From Strobilurus pachycystidiatus (taxonomy: Eukaryota; Basidiomycota; Agaricomycetes; Agaricales; Physalacriaceae), in contig JAHLMK010000003.1 of NCBI GenBank assembly GCA_019915135.1, positions 2,604,001-2,668,000 on the forward strand: 64,000 nt of DNA, read 5' to 3'. Under the pieces are notes generated by a model that was given only the letters and a program-made list of their open reading frames with translations, was not told where the DNA came from and did not search any database. Positions 23,832 through 35,822 of the stretch are shown piece by piece. A program made the translations under genes and the position numbers. How positions within the stretch are numbered: the stretch's first letter is position 1; each line of letters begins with the position of its first letter.

Positions 23832-26800
23832 TGAGGCATATCAAGCTTCTCCGTTATGTAAGAGCAAAGCTTTGTGGGCGTGGGCGTGAATCGTGTGTCT
23901 GACTCTTGCTATCACCATTATGTGTCTTTGCCCCCGCCAGGAGCCTGTATCAGACCTGGACTCCCCATTCCCAATACCATTCTGGAACACCAAAGATTGG
24001 ACAAGGCCATGTCACGGAGCCAAACAATCCAGATAAAAGCCGCTTTGATGAGGGAGTGGACGGGCGAGCAGGACAAAGTGCGTATGATTCAGACAGTAGT
24101 ACAGATGCTCACATAAGGCTATCAGCGCGACACACTCATAAAGTGGTATCATACCATCCTTGCTCTCCCAGACGGCGTTAAGGGCATCTTCATCCGTGAC
24201 GCGATCGACTTATTCTACGACCTCTTCATTCATACACGAGACGAACGCCCTCAAGTGGAAAACAGCGAACGCCAGCGAATACTTCTCAGTGCTCAAAGAA
24301 GAGTAGGCCTGCTAGTAAGCTCATTAGGATAAATCATGTTCATGAGGTTATTGACTCAGTTCCACTAGCATACAGTCTGTCTCGAGCAGGCGTACACCCA
24401 GCGGAATCCATTCGAGGCAGCGCTCAACGCCTTCCAGTTCAATAATGATGAAGAACAACATGACTATTTGGAACCCTTAGCCACCAGCGACTCGGGCTCA
24501 GACTCAGACTCGGACATGGACATGGACATGGGCCTGGACTCGAACCTGGACCTGGACCTAGACTCGGACATTGACATGGACGTCGACTCTGAGGCGAGGC
24601 TGCTTCCGACGCCTGATGACAGTCCCTTTGTACAATGTCAGACATGGCGAAACAGTCTCGGAGCGCTTGTACCCGTCAGCAATGTAAGTATCTCTGTACC
24701 TATTGTGTCTATGAATCTAAAATATGCTCGAAGGGCTCATCCGAGGCGACATTGGAAGAGCTGTCAGCTGCCCTAGACGTAACCATCCAAACTAAGGATC
24801 TCAAACTGCAGCTGCCAAAGGAGTTGCTGAAGGCAAAGCAGACCGCTATCGGTTTTTTGATCCAGGATATGCGCCGCCTGAAGACGAAGGATGCGCACAC
24901 ACCTGAGTGGCAGGACGCATTGAAGGTAAGGTCTGACTATCTGTGCATTTTGATCTGATGCCTAGTTCGTTCACCTAGACGTCCGGTCTTATCGACCTCA
25001 TTTTCGAAATTGTGGACCCAGTCTACTTGATGCTGAAGACCACAAAGATGACGAAGCAACTGAACCGCATCCAGAGATTCCGAGAAGCCTTGGCACTTCT
25101 TCAACTTGACTGGATCCCATCTGGACTCAGCACTACATTCACTGAAGCCGAGGAGGACGCGTTCATACCCGACACAGTATTTGATGCAAACAAGGTAGGC
25201 AGCTTGTACGTGCGTACATTTTGTTACCAAAGCAGAACTTGCTTTTATAGCACCACCGCGGTCAGATCGAGGCCCGTAAAGGCGCCAAATTCTACTCAAT
25301 TCTCAAGATGAACCAGCATATTATTCCAAACATAGCGATGCTGGAAAGCATATTTTTTCTCATTGACCTAGAAACGTTTACGCGTGCTTGGAACCACTGG
25401 CTTGGCTGTGGTCTTCAGGCCCAGGGCTTCTTTGTTACTCCGTTTCACAAGAAGCTCAAGGAATCCTACAGCACGCTCATGAAATATCTCAAACAGGAAT
25501 TTGCAAATCCTCGTTCACATATCTCACAAATTCCTTCTGCAGAGGTAGAGGAGGGACAATTAGCTTCACCCGACGAGACGTCCTATCTCTTCCAACTCAT
25601 CATCTACCGAACGTGTCAACTCCAGGCATCTGCAAAACGCATTGAAGAGCATCTTCGTCAGAATGATATTTTGGCGGTGAGTTATTCTCAGCTTCACACT
25701 GCTTGTATTAAATTACAAGCATCATAGACAGAACGTCCTGCCCTGGAGAGTAAGCATGGTCGGCGATATCAGGTACGGTCTTCTTGCCCAATATTCTTCC
25801 TGTTGAAAGCTATGATGCAGGTGAAACCCTGCAAAAAATGCTATGGACTATCACCCGAAAATCAATGTAGTCGAGTGGTCAAGGTCAAGTGGCAAGATGT
25901 CTCCAAGATATTGAAGCACGGCATAAGCCTTGTACCAGAGAAGGAGCGGATGTTGGCAGACACTTCTGTATGTTGCCATTTTGACTTGCCTCTTCTGATT
26001 CTGATATTCTTCTACGAAATTAAGACTTCACCAGTTCACTCACCTTACACTCTAGGAATGAATCGTGTTGCGAAAGATCCTGATATTGTCTCCCGCTGTC
26101 AGCGTCAGATCATTATTCTGGTAGACGAGTCAAAACCCATCCGTACAGAAGCTCTGAGCTCAGTGCAAACTCATAATACTGATACGGTTGGTTTTGTCGA
26201 AGGGAACCTGATAACTTTTTATACTCCCGTGAGTTTGTTGATTCATTAGACAAGTATGACCGATGCTGACTCTGATTATAGCTTGATTTTGTGATCTATA
26301 ATGGGTTTGACGAGACTTCGCTCAACGAAAGAATCCAACATCTGGAAAACATGAAATGTACGGCTATCAATCTTCATCTCTTATGAAGTCCAACCTCAAA
26401 GAATAGATATGGCGCCCATAATTCGTGGTCAGAAATTTGCAGAGCATGGACAGGGAGATATGCGTGGGTATGGACCGCGTGTACCTAAAGGTGGTGTACG
26501 CGGAGGTACATTTGGTCCATATAGCAACGAGGAAGCAGAAACTCGACATGGGATGACGGTCCAATTTGACACAGTTTCGGTATGTATCATATGATTCAAA
26601 TTCTTATATCTGATAATTTCTTAGGACGGAGTCGTGATGGATGAAATGACCAAATATGCTTGTCCATATCTTTGGCGATCTATGTCAGCCGACAAGAAGG
26701 AGGCCTCAAGTCTAGGTATTACAGGGCACAATATCTATGCATGCGATGGCTACTGCGCCTGTATTCATGTCAATGTTGACATGGGTCACGGCCTCTGCAG

Positions 26801-27246
26801 CCAGCTTCTGTGGAAGGCAGATCGTCGATATGACGAATTTGGCTTTTGTCAACCTTCGTGGGGGTACTGGATTGCCACCGAGCCAAACACACTCTGGTAT
26901 GTTGTTCTGACTATATATGAGATTGTGTGTTCTTACGTGTGCTAGGTCTTTCTGTAGCGCCCATCCTCATGGAACCATGCTCCCTTCCAAGCGGCCTCTG
27001 GATCCTAACATGGTCACAGCAGCCTTCGGTGATACCGCTTCTCAGAGTGACACGGAATCTGAGGATCCCGCACATGATATTTTGAGACTTCGTGGCGCAG
27101 GAAGACGTCGGGTTCGTGTAGGAATGCCAACAAGAACTAGTGCTGGGCAGCACAAGACGGTACCCAAGAAGAATGTACAGGGGGCAAAGCGACACGCGCG
27201 TGCTATTCGCACACTACCACAAGCAAAACAGTACTGGGGTGTATAG
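23832..27246 (+). CDS. 2OG-Fe(II)-oxygenase-like protein, possibly TET/JBP-type; many exons
   Basis: Large plus-strand gene with about ten or more exons. N-terminal blocks are helical (LIKWYHTILALPDGVKGIFI, AYTQRNPFEAALNAFQFNND). Then comes an acidic Asp/Ser/Met repeat region (24486-24600) and helical blocks to about 25730. The C-terminal part carries RVAKDPDIVSRCQRQIIIL, TEALSSVQTHNTDTVGF, GDMRGYGPRVPKGGVRGGTF, then ITGHNIYACDGYCACIHVNV with His codon 26766 and Asn codon 26772. These are followed by DMGHGLCSQLL, FGFCQPSWGYWIATEPNTLW and, across an intron, HPHGTMLP with His codon 26968. This layout (H-x-D region, WGY, distal HGT) fits a double-stranded beta-helix oxygenase. TET/JBP paralogues are known as KDZ-associated expansions in mushrooms. 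Here the H-x-D acid is Asn, so activity is doubtful. A basic tail ends at 27246. First exons are tentative. Family assignment is inference. Confidence 0.5.
24486..24600 (+). repeat. Asp/Ser/Met low-complexity coding repeat
   Basis: Repeated GACATGGACATG- and CTGGACCTGGAC-like hexamers encode DSDSDMDMDM and LDLDLDSDIDMD. This is an imperfect acidic repeat inside the oxygenase-like gene, probably a disordered linker. Confidence 0.8.
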
Positions 27247-27290
27247 TTCTTGTATATAGTCTAACTGTACATACGATGACAGATATCTAA

Positions 27291-28080
27291 GAGCCTGTTC
27301 GGCAACCGAATATCGAGCAGGATATTGTAGGATATCCAGGATATCGAATATTGAGATCGTCAAGTACCCGGTTTTTCGGCTTTTGCCTGCCGTGTGACGT
27401 TGTGTGACAGTCCTTGATCATCGACCGACTTTCACGCCGCCGCGCACCCAGAAGAGCAAAGACGACACGGCCAGCACGGCGGTCATGCCTCGCTGTGGAG
27501 CTTTGCGACGCTCTGCACTGCGCGCGCCTTGGAGTGCATCACTGTGGGACTTTTCACGGGCGGTGGAGGCATGTGTCAAGCGATGCCGCGATCAATGTGA
27601 CATTGATCTCAATATTCGCATATTCATCAATACTATTTGTCACTTTGCAATTGAATGTCACCCAGTAGTTGAACATTTGGTGATGCACGTCTGTCTCTTG
27701 GTCCTCCTGCCTCGTTCTTGTTCTCTAAATTATCTTTATGATGTCTTCAATCAATATACCAAATATGAAGGCTAGCGGGATGGAAATGCGCCTACAGTAT
27801 ACGATGCAAGTTGTTGATCTGAATCAGGGTCGGATGGCTTCATCAGGAACCGACATGCACTTGCTTTGCTCACTCGTTCATGAATATACCTCGTATTGGC
27901 TCGTAAATATCAGAAAAGGTAGATGTTATATGTTTCTATGGAATGTATGTGGCACCTCAAAAATAACTGGTCGGAATCACCGAGAAATGGGAAAGATTCA
28001 ACTACTGGGTGACATTCAATTGCACCGTGACTTATAGTATCCTGGATATCCTACTCGATATTCGGTTGCCGAACAGGCTC
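27291..28080. mobile_element. PIF/Harbinger-type MITE, 790 bp, with TAA target duplication
   Basis: Terminal inverted repeats begin GAGCCTGTTCGGCAACCGAA at 27291 and its complement ends at 28080. The first 27 bp match perfectly and further matches (AGGATATCCAGGATA) continue with one 10-bp shift. The element is flanked on both sides by TAA (27288-27290 and 28081-28083), the three-base T-W-A target preferred by PIF/Harbinger elements. The TIR start G-R-G-C-C-T-G-T-T also fits that superfamily. The interior has only short open frames and no transposase, so it is non-autonomous. It sits 44 bp past the oxygenase-like gene's stop. Confidence 0.88.
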
Positions 28081-28509
28081 TAACGCTTGAATCCATACTG
28101 ATTTTCGATCTTCCATATTCTATTCATACTCGGCACGGACCATTCCTGATCCGAGTCGCCGGACGCTAGAGTACAGTCAATGCACTAATGATACTGTAAC
28201 ATCAAACTCCCCCCCCCCCCCACTTCACCAAAGCAAGCCGAGCTCGCGGTCAACCTCTAGCCGTGAAACCATCAATCACCGCTGTAGAGCGGATCCAAAG
28301 GCCGAGAAAATATCATTCGACTCCAATTCGGGAAGCAACATCAATTCCTGTTCAAATTGTAAAATTTGTAGCACGCAGAACTAAGGATACATAGAAGATC
28401 CTGTGTTGACGAGAGTGGTATGCAGACTGGTCGTTGCTATATAACAACAGCATGCAGACGGCGGATGTCCATTGTCCGGAAGTGTGCACAGTATCTTCCT
28501 ATCCTGCGA
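28081..28509. other. Intergenic stretch with a C homopolymer
   Basis: Apart from a run of 13 C (28209-28221), nothing is seen. The homopolymer may affect assembly or base calling. Confidence 0.6.
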
Positions 28510-29560
28510 TTAGTGTCCAGGGGCGGGTTCTTTTAACTGCCGCGCTTGAGCTTTGTTAAGAGCTCTGGACTCGGCAGACTCTTCTACTTCAGATAAACAG
28601 CTCTCTGGAATCAAGAGTTCCTGTTCCGTGATAATGTCCTCTTGGCCTTCCTGTATATTCACCACACGAACAGTCCATTGTTGCAGCCCTTCGAGGCGAC
28701 GCCGGCGAACTGGGCGAACTAATTTGCCAGTGTATGGTCCATGTATGACGGCGAACAGTCCCCTGGAACGACCTGTGGGATGTTTTGCTTGGACACTCGA
28801 GATATCTACATCCGTCCATTTTCCCCGAAATGACTTGAACACCCCTACCTTACCATCGCCCCGGATACGAGGTGTCAGCACAATGTCCTTGCCTCCCTTG
28901 ACCATTCGCAGCTTGAGTTCGTTGACGGCGAGGAGGATGTTCAAGGCCCAGTGATCCTCGGCCCTGGTTGAAGGGACAATGGGAGTACGGGAGGAGGGGT
29001 CCCAGGCGGGGGAGGTGGAGTCTCCTTCGGCGGAAGAGGGGAGTGGTGTCTTGAGACGAGGTTCTTCTTCTTCCATTGTATGGAAGAGCGTCAAGCGCGT
29101 CCCTTTGATACGCGGCGGTTCCAGACCTTCGCTGTGAATGTAACCTTTCGGCGGTTGGAATGCGAGCTGATCTACTTCGAGGGGATATTTCGAGCGTAAT
29201 TCCAATCCATAACTAAGAATGCAGTGTAAGTAAACAATCACTTCTCAAAGGGTCCAGAGACTGACTCGGCGTCGACGACGTAGTCGTAATCTATTGTCGC
29301 AGTTCGCCGTGGTGCAGCTGGTTGATAAGTGGTGATTTCAAGCACGACCTTGAGACCACTCCTCCGGTTACTGTAAGGTTTCGATGCGTGACGTTCGGCC
29401 AGATAGTGGGTCCATCTATCGAGTGCCGTCTCTCCTTGTACCGGGGGAGGAGGGGACGCATGAGAGGTACCTTGCTCGCTTTGCGTGTCGTCAGAAAATC
29501 TGCACATGATGAGAAAACGCTACATGCCAGATGATGAATTGAACGCACCTGGCACACAGT
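28510..29560 (-). CDS. Hypothetical protein with KOW-like segment (expanded family)
   Basis: Minus-strand gene with a long last exon (about 29230-28510) and an upstream exon (about 29480-29240). The upstream exon includes RSGLKVVLEITTYQPA and an acidic DYDYVVDAES. The last exon has WALNILLAVNELKLRM, a basic central part, FRGKWTDVDISSV, then GLFAVIHGPYTGKLVRPVRR followed by QQWTVRVVNI. The I-x-G-P-Y-T-G-K-L-V pattern resembles a KOW/SH3-like barrel. The C-terminal SEVEESAESRALNKAQARQL completes it. I recall similar architecture in many mushroom paralogues, but not a function. More 5' exons may reach about 29800 (GSGEDEEDSV-like acid segment near 29590). A partial copy of the upstream exon lies at 63903-64000. 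Confidence 0.5.
29361..29458. repeat. Segment duplicated at the right window edge
   Basis: About 98 bp in the upstream exon of the KOW-like gene match 63903-64000 in the same orientation, with fewer than ten mismatches seen. Similarity stops abruptly on the left side. Confidence 0.8.
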
Positions 29561-29897
29561 CCTCGAGCACAGAGTCTTCTTCGTCCTCCCCCGAGCTGGA
29601 AGCTTCTTCAGCTTCGAGAGGTCAAGAAAGGCCGACGAGGATGATTTAGCCTGGAAAGCATATTAGGGATCGTGAAGAACATGTTCAATACGCCAACTTA
29701 CGCGTTTCTTGGACATTCTGGGTTCGAGCTGCGAAGATAGTCAATTAGCATCACCATCAGCAATACTTGTTCTTTGAATCCTAAACGACCGACTCCAAAT
29801 CTTGCGCATCACCGGAAACAGATGTGTATTGAGGGGATTATCGAAAACACGTCTCTACACCGGCTATTAACTTAGAAACTTACCCAGCTTGTAATTC

Positions 29898-31711
29898 GTG
29901 ACGATGATGTCAGGAAGCAAAGGGGAGAATCGTGGGAATGACTTGCCGCAAACACCAAGTACTGGGCTGAAACCGGCTTTCCGATATCCTCGGAAACCTG
30001 TTTTCGGCACGGGTCAAAGTACGCTGCAGCTTAGGCAGCCCTTTTCCTCTTGCTTCTGCTCATCGTCCGCGTCATGCTTGGGCCAGTGATGGTCATTGTT
30101 CGACACGCACGCTTTATCCGGGCCAGATTCAGCAACTATGGATAATGACCTTCTTTGGTCAACGCCACAGTACTGTAAGTTACGCGATATAAAAGAACGA
30201 TCTCTCGAGCTCACAGGAGCCCAACAGCTCCTACTATGGTCGCCGCGTATCTGCCTCCCCAAGTCGGCAACGATAGGAATGGATTCGCACTACGCGCTAT
30301 GTCTTCTCGCCGCTGGAGAGACTCTGGTCATTACAATCCCCGAGCTCAGGATTGGCCCATCGAGGTGCTCACCGGGAAGAAAGACACGGAAAAACTCGGA
30401 TTCGGGTACGTTGTGCTGTTCTTCTCATTTCCCATGCGCCTCATGTTTGACTTTCAGAATCCTGACACGCACCGTAAGACCGTGCTTTGGGAGCCCTCTG
30501 GCCAGGAAAGCCAGGATGTACTCTTACCCGGTCGCAATCTTTGGGAGGCGATGAAATCGGCGAACAAGACACTCAACACGGCCATCGTTCGCGTGAATGG
30601 CCGCAAGCAACAGGCCGAGGCCACGCAGAAAAGCAATTCCTCCAAGTACTAGACAAGCAAATGGTCTTATTTCGACGCCAAAATCAAGTCGTGGAACTTC
30701 CTGGATGGTATGCATTATCGTCATCGCTGCAGAAGCTCGTCTCATCCTTCTTAGAGCAATTCGATCGAAGGGAGGCCTTCTTTTTCCAGACAATCGGCTG
30801 TAGGTGCCTCGCCTTCAAACGAGATGACATCTGATCTTTGCGTGATTGGAAGGACTCGAGAAGACGTAGAATATATGGAAGACAGTAAGTTTCACCTTAC
30901 GTTCCATGCGTACTCTGCTCTAATACGAAACCTCGTCCTCTTCAACCTGACCATTAAGTTTGAGCAGTTGGTCGTCGAGGAACCTGTTAGAATCGCGTGC
31001 CTTCCCCCATGGGCGGTAGATATTCACAACGCCACTAACGGCGCGAAGGGTTTTACTGCCGCCTATCCTCCTCGTGGCAATCGTGTTACTTCTCCTGGTC
31101 CCACCACCGGGCACAACAATGCTGGGACAGGCGGAGCGCCCCCACCACCGCGAGGTTCGGGTAGACGTAGACCTAGCGCTCCAGGTCCACTTCCTCCGGC
31201 TCCATATTTCCCACTTCGTTACCCACCTCCACCTACTCTCCCTCCGGACAACCGTCAAGCCGAAGGTCCCATCGCTCAGCATGATCGCACTGCTAGGAAT
31301 GGTTAGCCTATGGCAATTTACGTTGACTGATTCTTGACCTTCATCCAACCGACTATAACAACCACGAGCAAAAAGAGGGGAACACTGTCAGAAGAGCTGG
31401 ACCACGTTCGACCGAAACAGAAGAAGCGCAAACTTGCGGATCCAGGTGTGTATCGACAGCAACCTCAAAGTTTTGTTCTGATCTACAAACTAGTTCGTCT
31501 CCAACGACCTTTTCCCTTGCTGCTGACCCCGCCTCCATCGAGCGACACGGACGAAACAGCACAGGACCTAGGCAGCGGAGATTCGTTGTTCGATCCGGTC
31601 CTCCTCGAGGATTATCGAAATGTATCCTACGACTCTACCTACCTGATCATCAAAGACAATAAATACCAGTCCATCAAAACGTACCGACTCCTCATTTACC
31701 TACAACCCTGA
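29898..31711 (+). CDS. Unrecognised coding-like region, probably multi-exon
   Basis: Three plus-strand blocks look like protein. Block 30236-30652 ends KTLNTAIVRVNGRKQQAEAT then a stop, and has an in-frame intron-like insert with GTACGT (30405) and CTTTCAG. Block 30824-31306 includes VIGRTREDVEYMEDSKFHLT and a long Gly/Pro/Arg-rich tail. Block 31334-31711 has a basic KPKQKKRKLADPG-like nuclear-localisation stretch. They may be one gene or several; I do not recognise any. It directly precedes the KDZ remnant on the same strand, so it could be 5' material of that element. Confidence 0.3.
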
Positions 31712-31758
31712 TGACGAACGACAAGTAAAGAGAGAAGAAGAAACATGCCAAAGTCATC

Positions 31759-33010
31759 ATGTTGGAGTCCGTGGCAGCGGGAGCACCGCCGCCGACATAT
31801 GGCAAGGGTTTCAACTGGGACGAGAACACAAAGGACGGAATCGAGTGGGACGAGGCTACGAAGCGGTTCAGAATGAGGCATGAGGCGGAGGAAGTTGGCG
31901 AAGGGTCGGCGGTGGAAGCTGGATCTTGTGCTGCCGTGGACGGCTCTTTGTCTGTGGACAAGGGTGATCATGCGGCACAGGGGGGAAGAAGAAGAGAAAG
32001 TATCAGGTATGTTGCATAACAGAGGGATTTCGGGTCGCTGACAGTTCATCCTCCATGGCCAGGGCGCGTCGGTGAAGATGTACAACTCCATGCCATTGAT
32101 GGGTATGGTTATGGTGGCGGATTACATGCTCGCACACGAATCGGACGTCGACCTCGGTGATTCCTGCGAATGTGGCCAAGGCATCCGAACATGTATATGC
32201 TTTGCTCCCAGTGCGTTCTCGCCAAGCATACTGCTAATCCGTGGCATTGGGCTCATCAATGGGACGACGAGGCAGAGTGTCTGTTACAGAAGGATCAGAG
32301 CGTGCTCGGCCGGGTCGTAACGGTTGGGCACCGCCGGCATAACGACGTAGCTGTGGCGCGCATAACAAGGAGGATACACAGGACCGCGTTACCGCGTTGA
32401 TTTCATTCTCGGTGACGTGACGGGAATTCGTGGGACGAAGGTCTCCTTTCGGAAGTGCTCCATCGGGGACGAAAAGTCTCGTTTCGAGATGTTGCTCGCC
32501 TCCCGGATCTTGCCTTCCACAACAACTCAACCCTCTGTCGGCTTCACCTGGGACGCGATGCAGGACTTTCATCTACACTCCCTTACATCAAAAAAGTCCG
32601 CCTATGACTACATCCCGGCTTTGCGAAGACGGACAACGCTTTTCCGGGCGTCACGAAGGTACTGCTTCTTTTCCTGATCTCTCGCATTGACAGAAGCTGA
32701 TTTGGTTGGTTGGCTTGTATAGGATCTGTATCGCCATTTCATTCGAGCTCACAGAACATGAACGGCCTATATGGCTCTCAAGCGAGGTGGGCAGGTACAC
32801 GGCATCGACTGGTTGGCTGCCTTCGCCAATCGAGCTCCAGGCTCGGCGGTGGTAATATGTTTTGGATGTCCGACGCGCGGTCTCAACCTCTCGGCGGAAG
32901 AGATGGACAGTGCCCCAGAGAGACCTGAGAGAGACCCATTTACGTTCATCTTCTATTCGACGCGCCTACCTCTAATTGAGGAGACAGTCTCACGGTTCAA
33001 TTTGGTCTAA
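31759..33010 (+). pseudogene. KDZ transposase, N-terminal cysteine-cluster part, broken
   Basis: Remnant of a Kyakuja-Dileera-Zisupton class transposase. After an N-terminal block (ENTKDGIEWDEATKRFRMRH) comes the CxC-type cluster: DSCECGQG, CSQCVLAKHTANPWHWAHQW, then LQKDQSVLGRVVTVGH in another frame. Next are LASRILPSTTTQPSVGFTWD and DFHLHSLTSKKSAYDYIPAL, and then LKRGGQVHGID with VICFGCPTRGLNL, the family's Cys-Pro motif region. Breaks: a frameshift near 32200, and an in-frame TGA at 32759-32761 in the DLYRHF block. The catalytic core is absent, the frame ending about 33010. Probable introns (acceptor AG at 32721-32722) remain. Family assignment is by motif recognition. Confidence 0.75.
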
Positions 33011-33517
33011 CCGCAGATGGCCACTTTGGTTTCCAACGACCAGGTGGATGATGCAGACGATGTAACCCTCTAGGCCGGAAGAGGACTTTTCCCCATCGAT
33101 TCGGAATGCAACGATTACTGCGATGCTTATGTGCTCACAGATGAAGAGGTATTCATCACAGTTGGAATGACACGCAGTGGCTGACTGGCGCATGCCCCCG
33201 GTGTTCGCCGTTAAGTGAGCTATTACAGTTAGGCAAATGTGAACTAGTCATGTGACGAACAGGACCGTCCTACTCGTATGGTCACATCAACTGTGAACAT
33301 GGCCTCGAACACGGTGTTGGAAGAGGGTAGCGGTGGCTGGAGGAGAGGAAAACACGTGATTGGGGACTGGCGAAGTGCCGACTGACGTCGGCGCAACCCT
33401 TGCTGGGTCAGAATGGTGATTGTATACAGCATAGCAGGGAGATGAACAACAGGGGGGCCCTTGGTAATGTCCCAGTCGCGCAAGCTACTTTCACGAGGCG
33501 AAGACTTTTGTCATACG
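33011..33517. other. Spacer between KDZ remnant and 4.15-kb repeat
   Basis: No gene. It contains the first copy of a 35-bp direct repeat (33240-33274) whose second copy lies inside the duplicated unit. Confidence 0.5.
33240..33274 (+). repeat. 35-bp direct repeat, copy 1
   Basis: TGAACTAGTCATGTGACGAA, then a single difference and GGACCGTCCTACT. It recurs at 33846-33880 and, by duplication, 55216-55250. Confidence 0.85.
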
Positions 33518-33845
33518 CGATAGCTGAAAGTCAACAGTGGCGATTCCGTTGTACGAAACCTGACTGGCTCCGAAGTACCAATGGCCTGTAGGGAAAGATT
33601 GACCCATGCCAAGAGGGACCCCCACCGGTTTCGGCTTTCCTTTTGTAACCAAAATCGTCTCTCAATCGAGTGACACTTCAAATTGAAGCATTGTGAACAT
33701 GTGTCATTCGGTTGCACGATCTTTGGTTCACGGAGCGAAAAAATATAGGTTTGGATTTTATTACGCGGTTCGAATAACGGTTATAAGCAGGTTATAAGTG
33801 GTAACGACTCGCCCCGTCATGAAACATCCGGATCGGGAAGGACTA

Positions 33846-33880
33846 TGAACTAGTCATGTGACGAAGAGGACCGTCCTACT
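33846..33880 (+). repeat. 35-bp direct repeat, copy 2
   Basis: Same sequence as 33240-33274 with one substitution (C to G). The pair brackets about 570 bp and straddles the left end of the 4.15-kb unit. Confidence 0.85.
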
Positions 33881-34057
33881 GTACAGTTGTTAGCTGAAGC
33901 TACGTGAGCTTGCGAACGGCTAGCGTAAATGTTAGATAAGGCAAGAGAGCAGCAGAGACGAGGAGAGGGTCTGGCATCAATAGCTGACACAGTCACATTG
34001 ACTGTATGTCTGAATCCGCATTGAGAACGGACCCGCGGTGCACGTCGACATCTTTCT

Positions 34058-34534
34058 TTGCTTGCCGCCGTCATGGTCTTGGGCGCGCGGCTCGCTTTCC
34101 ATCTCATTCCAGTCCTTTGCATGCCTGAGAATTTCGGACTTTCGCTCACCATCCTTCTGCTCCTCTCCTCCCATCGTCCGTTACTCTCCCGGAAGGAAAC
34201 TTTGGACATCCCGGCGCAAAGGACGACTTTTTCGCCTACCGACGACTCGGTCCACTTGAGTGCTGGACCGGCTTGTCTCATCTCCCATCTCGTTCTTTCT
34301 TTTTCAACTCATGGCCCACACGTCTATGTGTGGACCGCTGAAAATCTATCGTCTGCATTCCTGGGCCGCGTGGATATGCTGAACGCGGCGTCAGGATCTT
34401 TTTCTCTCTATCATCATCTCCAATCTCTATATTCTCTCTCGCTATCATCTTCTGCCCTAGCCCGTCACTTAGCACGGGCCGAGCTGTCCATCACTCTCCG
34501 TCGGTCAAGGTCACTCACATCTCTCCCATTCTAG
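34058..34534 (+). other. Longest open frame in the left part of the duplicated unit
   Basis: A 158-codon plus-strand frame with a hydrophobic start (LAFHLIPVLCMP, LTILLLLSSH) is kept identically in the second copy (55428-55904). It overlaps a long minus-strand frame and resembles no family I know. Because both copies are so young, conservation carries no weight. The rest of 33518-36190 appears non-coding. Confidence 0.25.
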
Positions 34535-35792
34535 CAGGCGCTTGCCTGCCCGCAGGACCAACGGAGACATCATCTTTCCTCTAGTTGTTTCTTGGGCGAC
34601 AGGGTATCTTTCCCACTTTGTGACTACGGTTTTCGTCCGTTTTCACTTTCATCTACACAGGCTCTGCTCACCTTCGGGTTTGCCATCCTTGTTCGACGTT
34701 GCTTTGCACGTCACCCCATCATCTATCATCTATCACCCATCATATTAACCATCACTATCATCTATGAATTAGGTCTACGACCAGGAATATCTATATCAAT
34801 CAATCACATATCCTCGCTCTGGTGGGGGTTCGGGTTTGTTCCTTCAGCATCAGCTTCACCCTCAGCGAGCGTAAACGCTCTGGGAGCTCTGCTCTGTGTG
34901 GGGTTTGGGCTTTTGCTGATTCTTCTCTCACTTGACCCGTTCCCCATTGCGTACTGGAGTCGACGCACAGTCCGGTTGAGTCAGGACCCAGGACCTCTCA
35001 GGTCTCTGTTGTCGTTTTCTCAACCCTGACTGGCCGCCGCTATGCGGCGGTGGCGTCGACTTCCCCGCAACACCACCTTTTATATCATCACGCCAGACTT
35101 TTCACTCTGGCACAAGTATATTTCTCTTATCTGCGTGAACGCTCGTGCATCCGACGAGGTATCGCGTTCTTGCCTTATACTGTGTACAGTGTAAGTGTAA
35201 CTCAGACAATGACATTATGATTCCTCAATTAGACAGTGGACTTTGTTCTTGTTCGGCTGCCTGCTCTTTCGGAGCAAAATCCTGAGTGCAAAAGTCTGTG
35301 GAGCCTCTCCCTAGCATTGCACTTTGCTGTATCATCAGCCACACCCATTGCGACGAACCTCCATGACTCACGAGTTGTGCTCCCAGTGCCAGCCCTGCCA
35401 CTTGAGACAGTACTCCCAGTCTTTTTCGGCCACCCTTTGATGGCTACAACGGCTTCTACGCCAGTCGGCTATTCCCGCTGAATCCATTCCTCATACGTGA
35501 AACATAATTCCCCTTGGCATGAACTTACTGTGGGGTGTATAACGGGTGTTTGTTATCACTTACTTACCTCCTCGGATATCGCCACGGTAAATCTGGAAGG
35601 AGAGACGGCATCAAATGATGTTCGAGTACACTCCATCAATTTATCGCTGTCTGTTCATTGGTTGCAGTGTTGAGGAACCTTGACACGTCTCTCGCAACGA
35701 CAATGATCGATTATCATTTAAATTATGGTGGAGCGAGGAAAGGCTCACGTGTTCCCCGGTAGCGCGTCGAGCGCGAACAAATCCTGTCGAGG

Positions 35793-35822
35793 ACGTTAAA
35801 TCCGAGAATTTGGATTTAACGT
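35793..35822. repeat. 12-bp stem hairpin
   Basis: ACGTTAAATCCG, loop AGAATT, then its complement. In this copy one arm base is T (35811), giving a mismatch; the second copy (57163-57192) has C and pairs perfectly. Confidence 0.8.

Noticed and set aside
24486..24600. Asp/Ser repeat as a CRISPR-like or satellite array
   Set aside because: It is an imperfect hexamer run in an exon with coding flanks, not spaced repeats.
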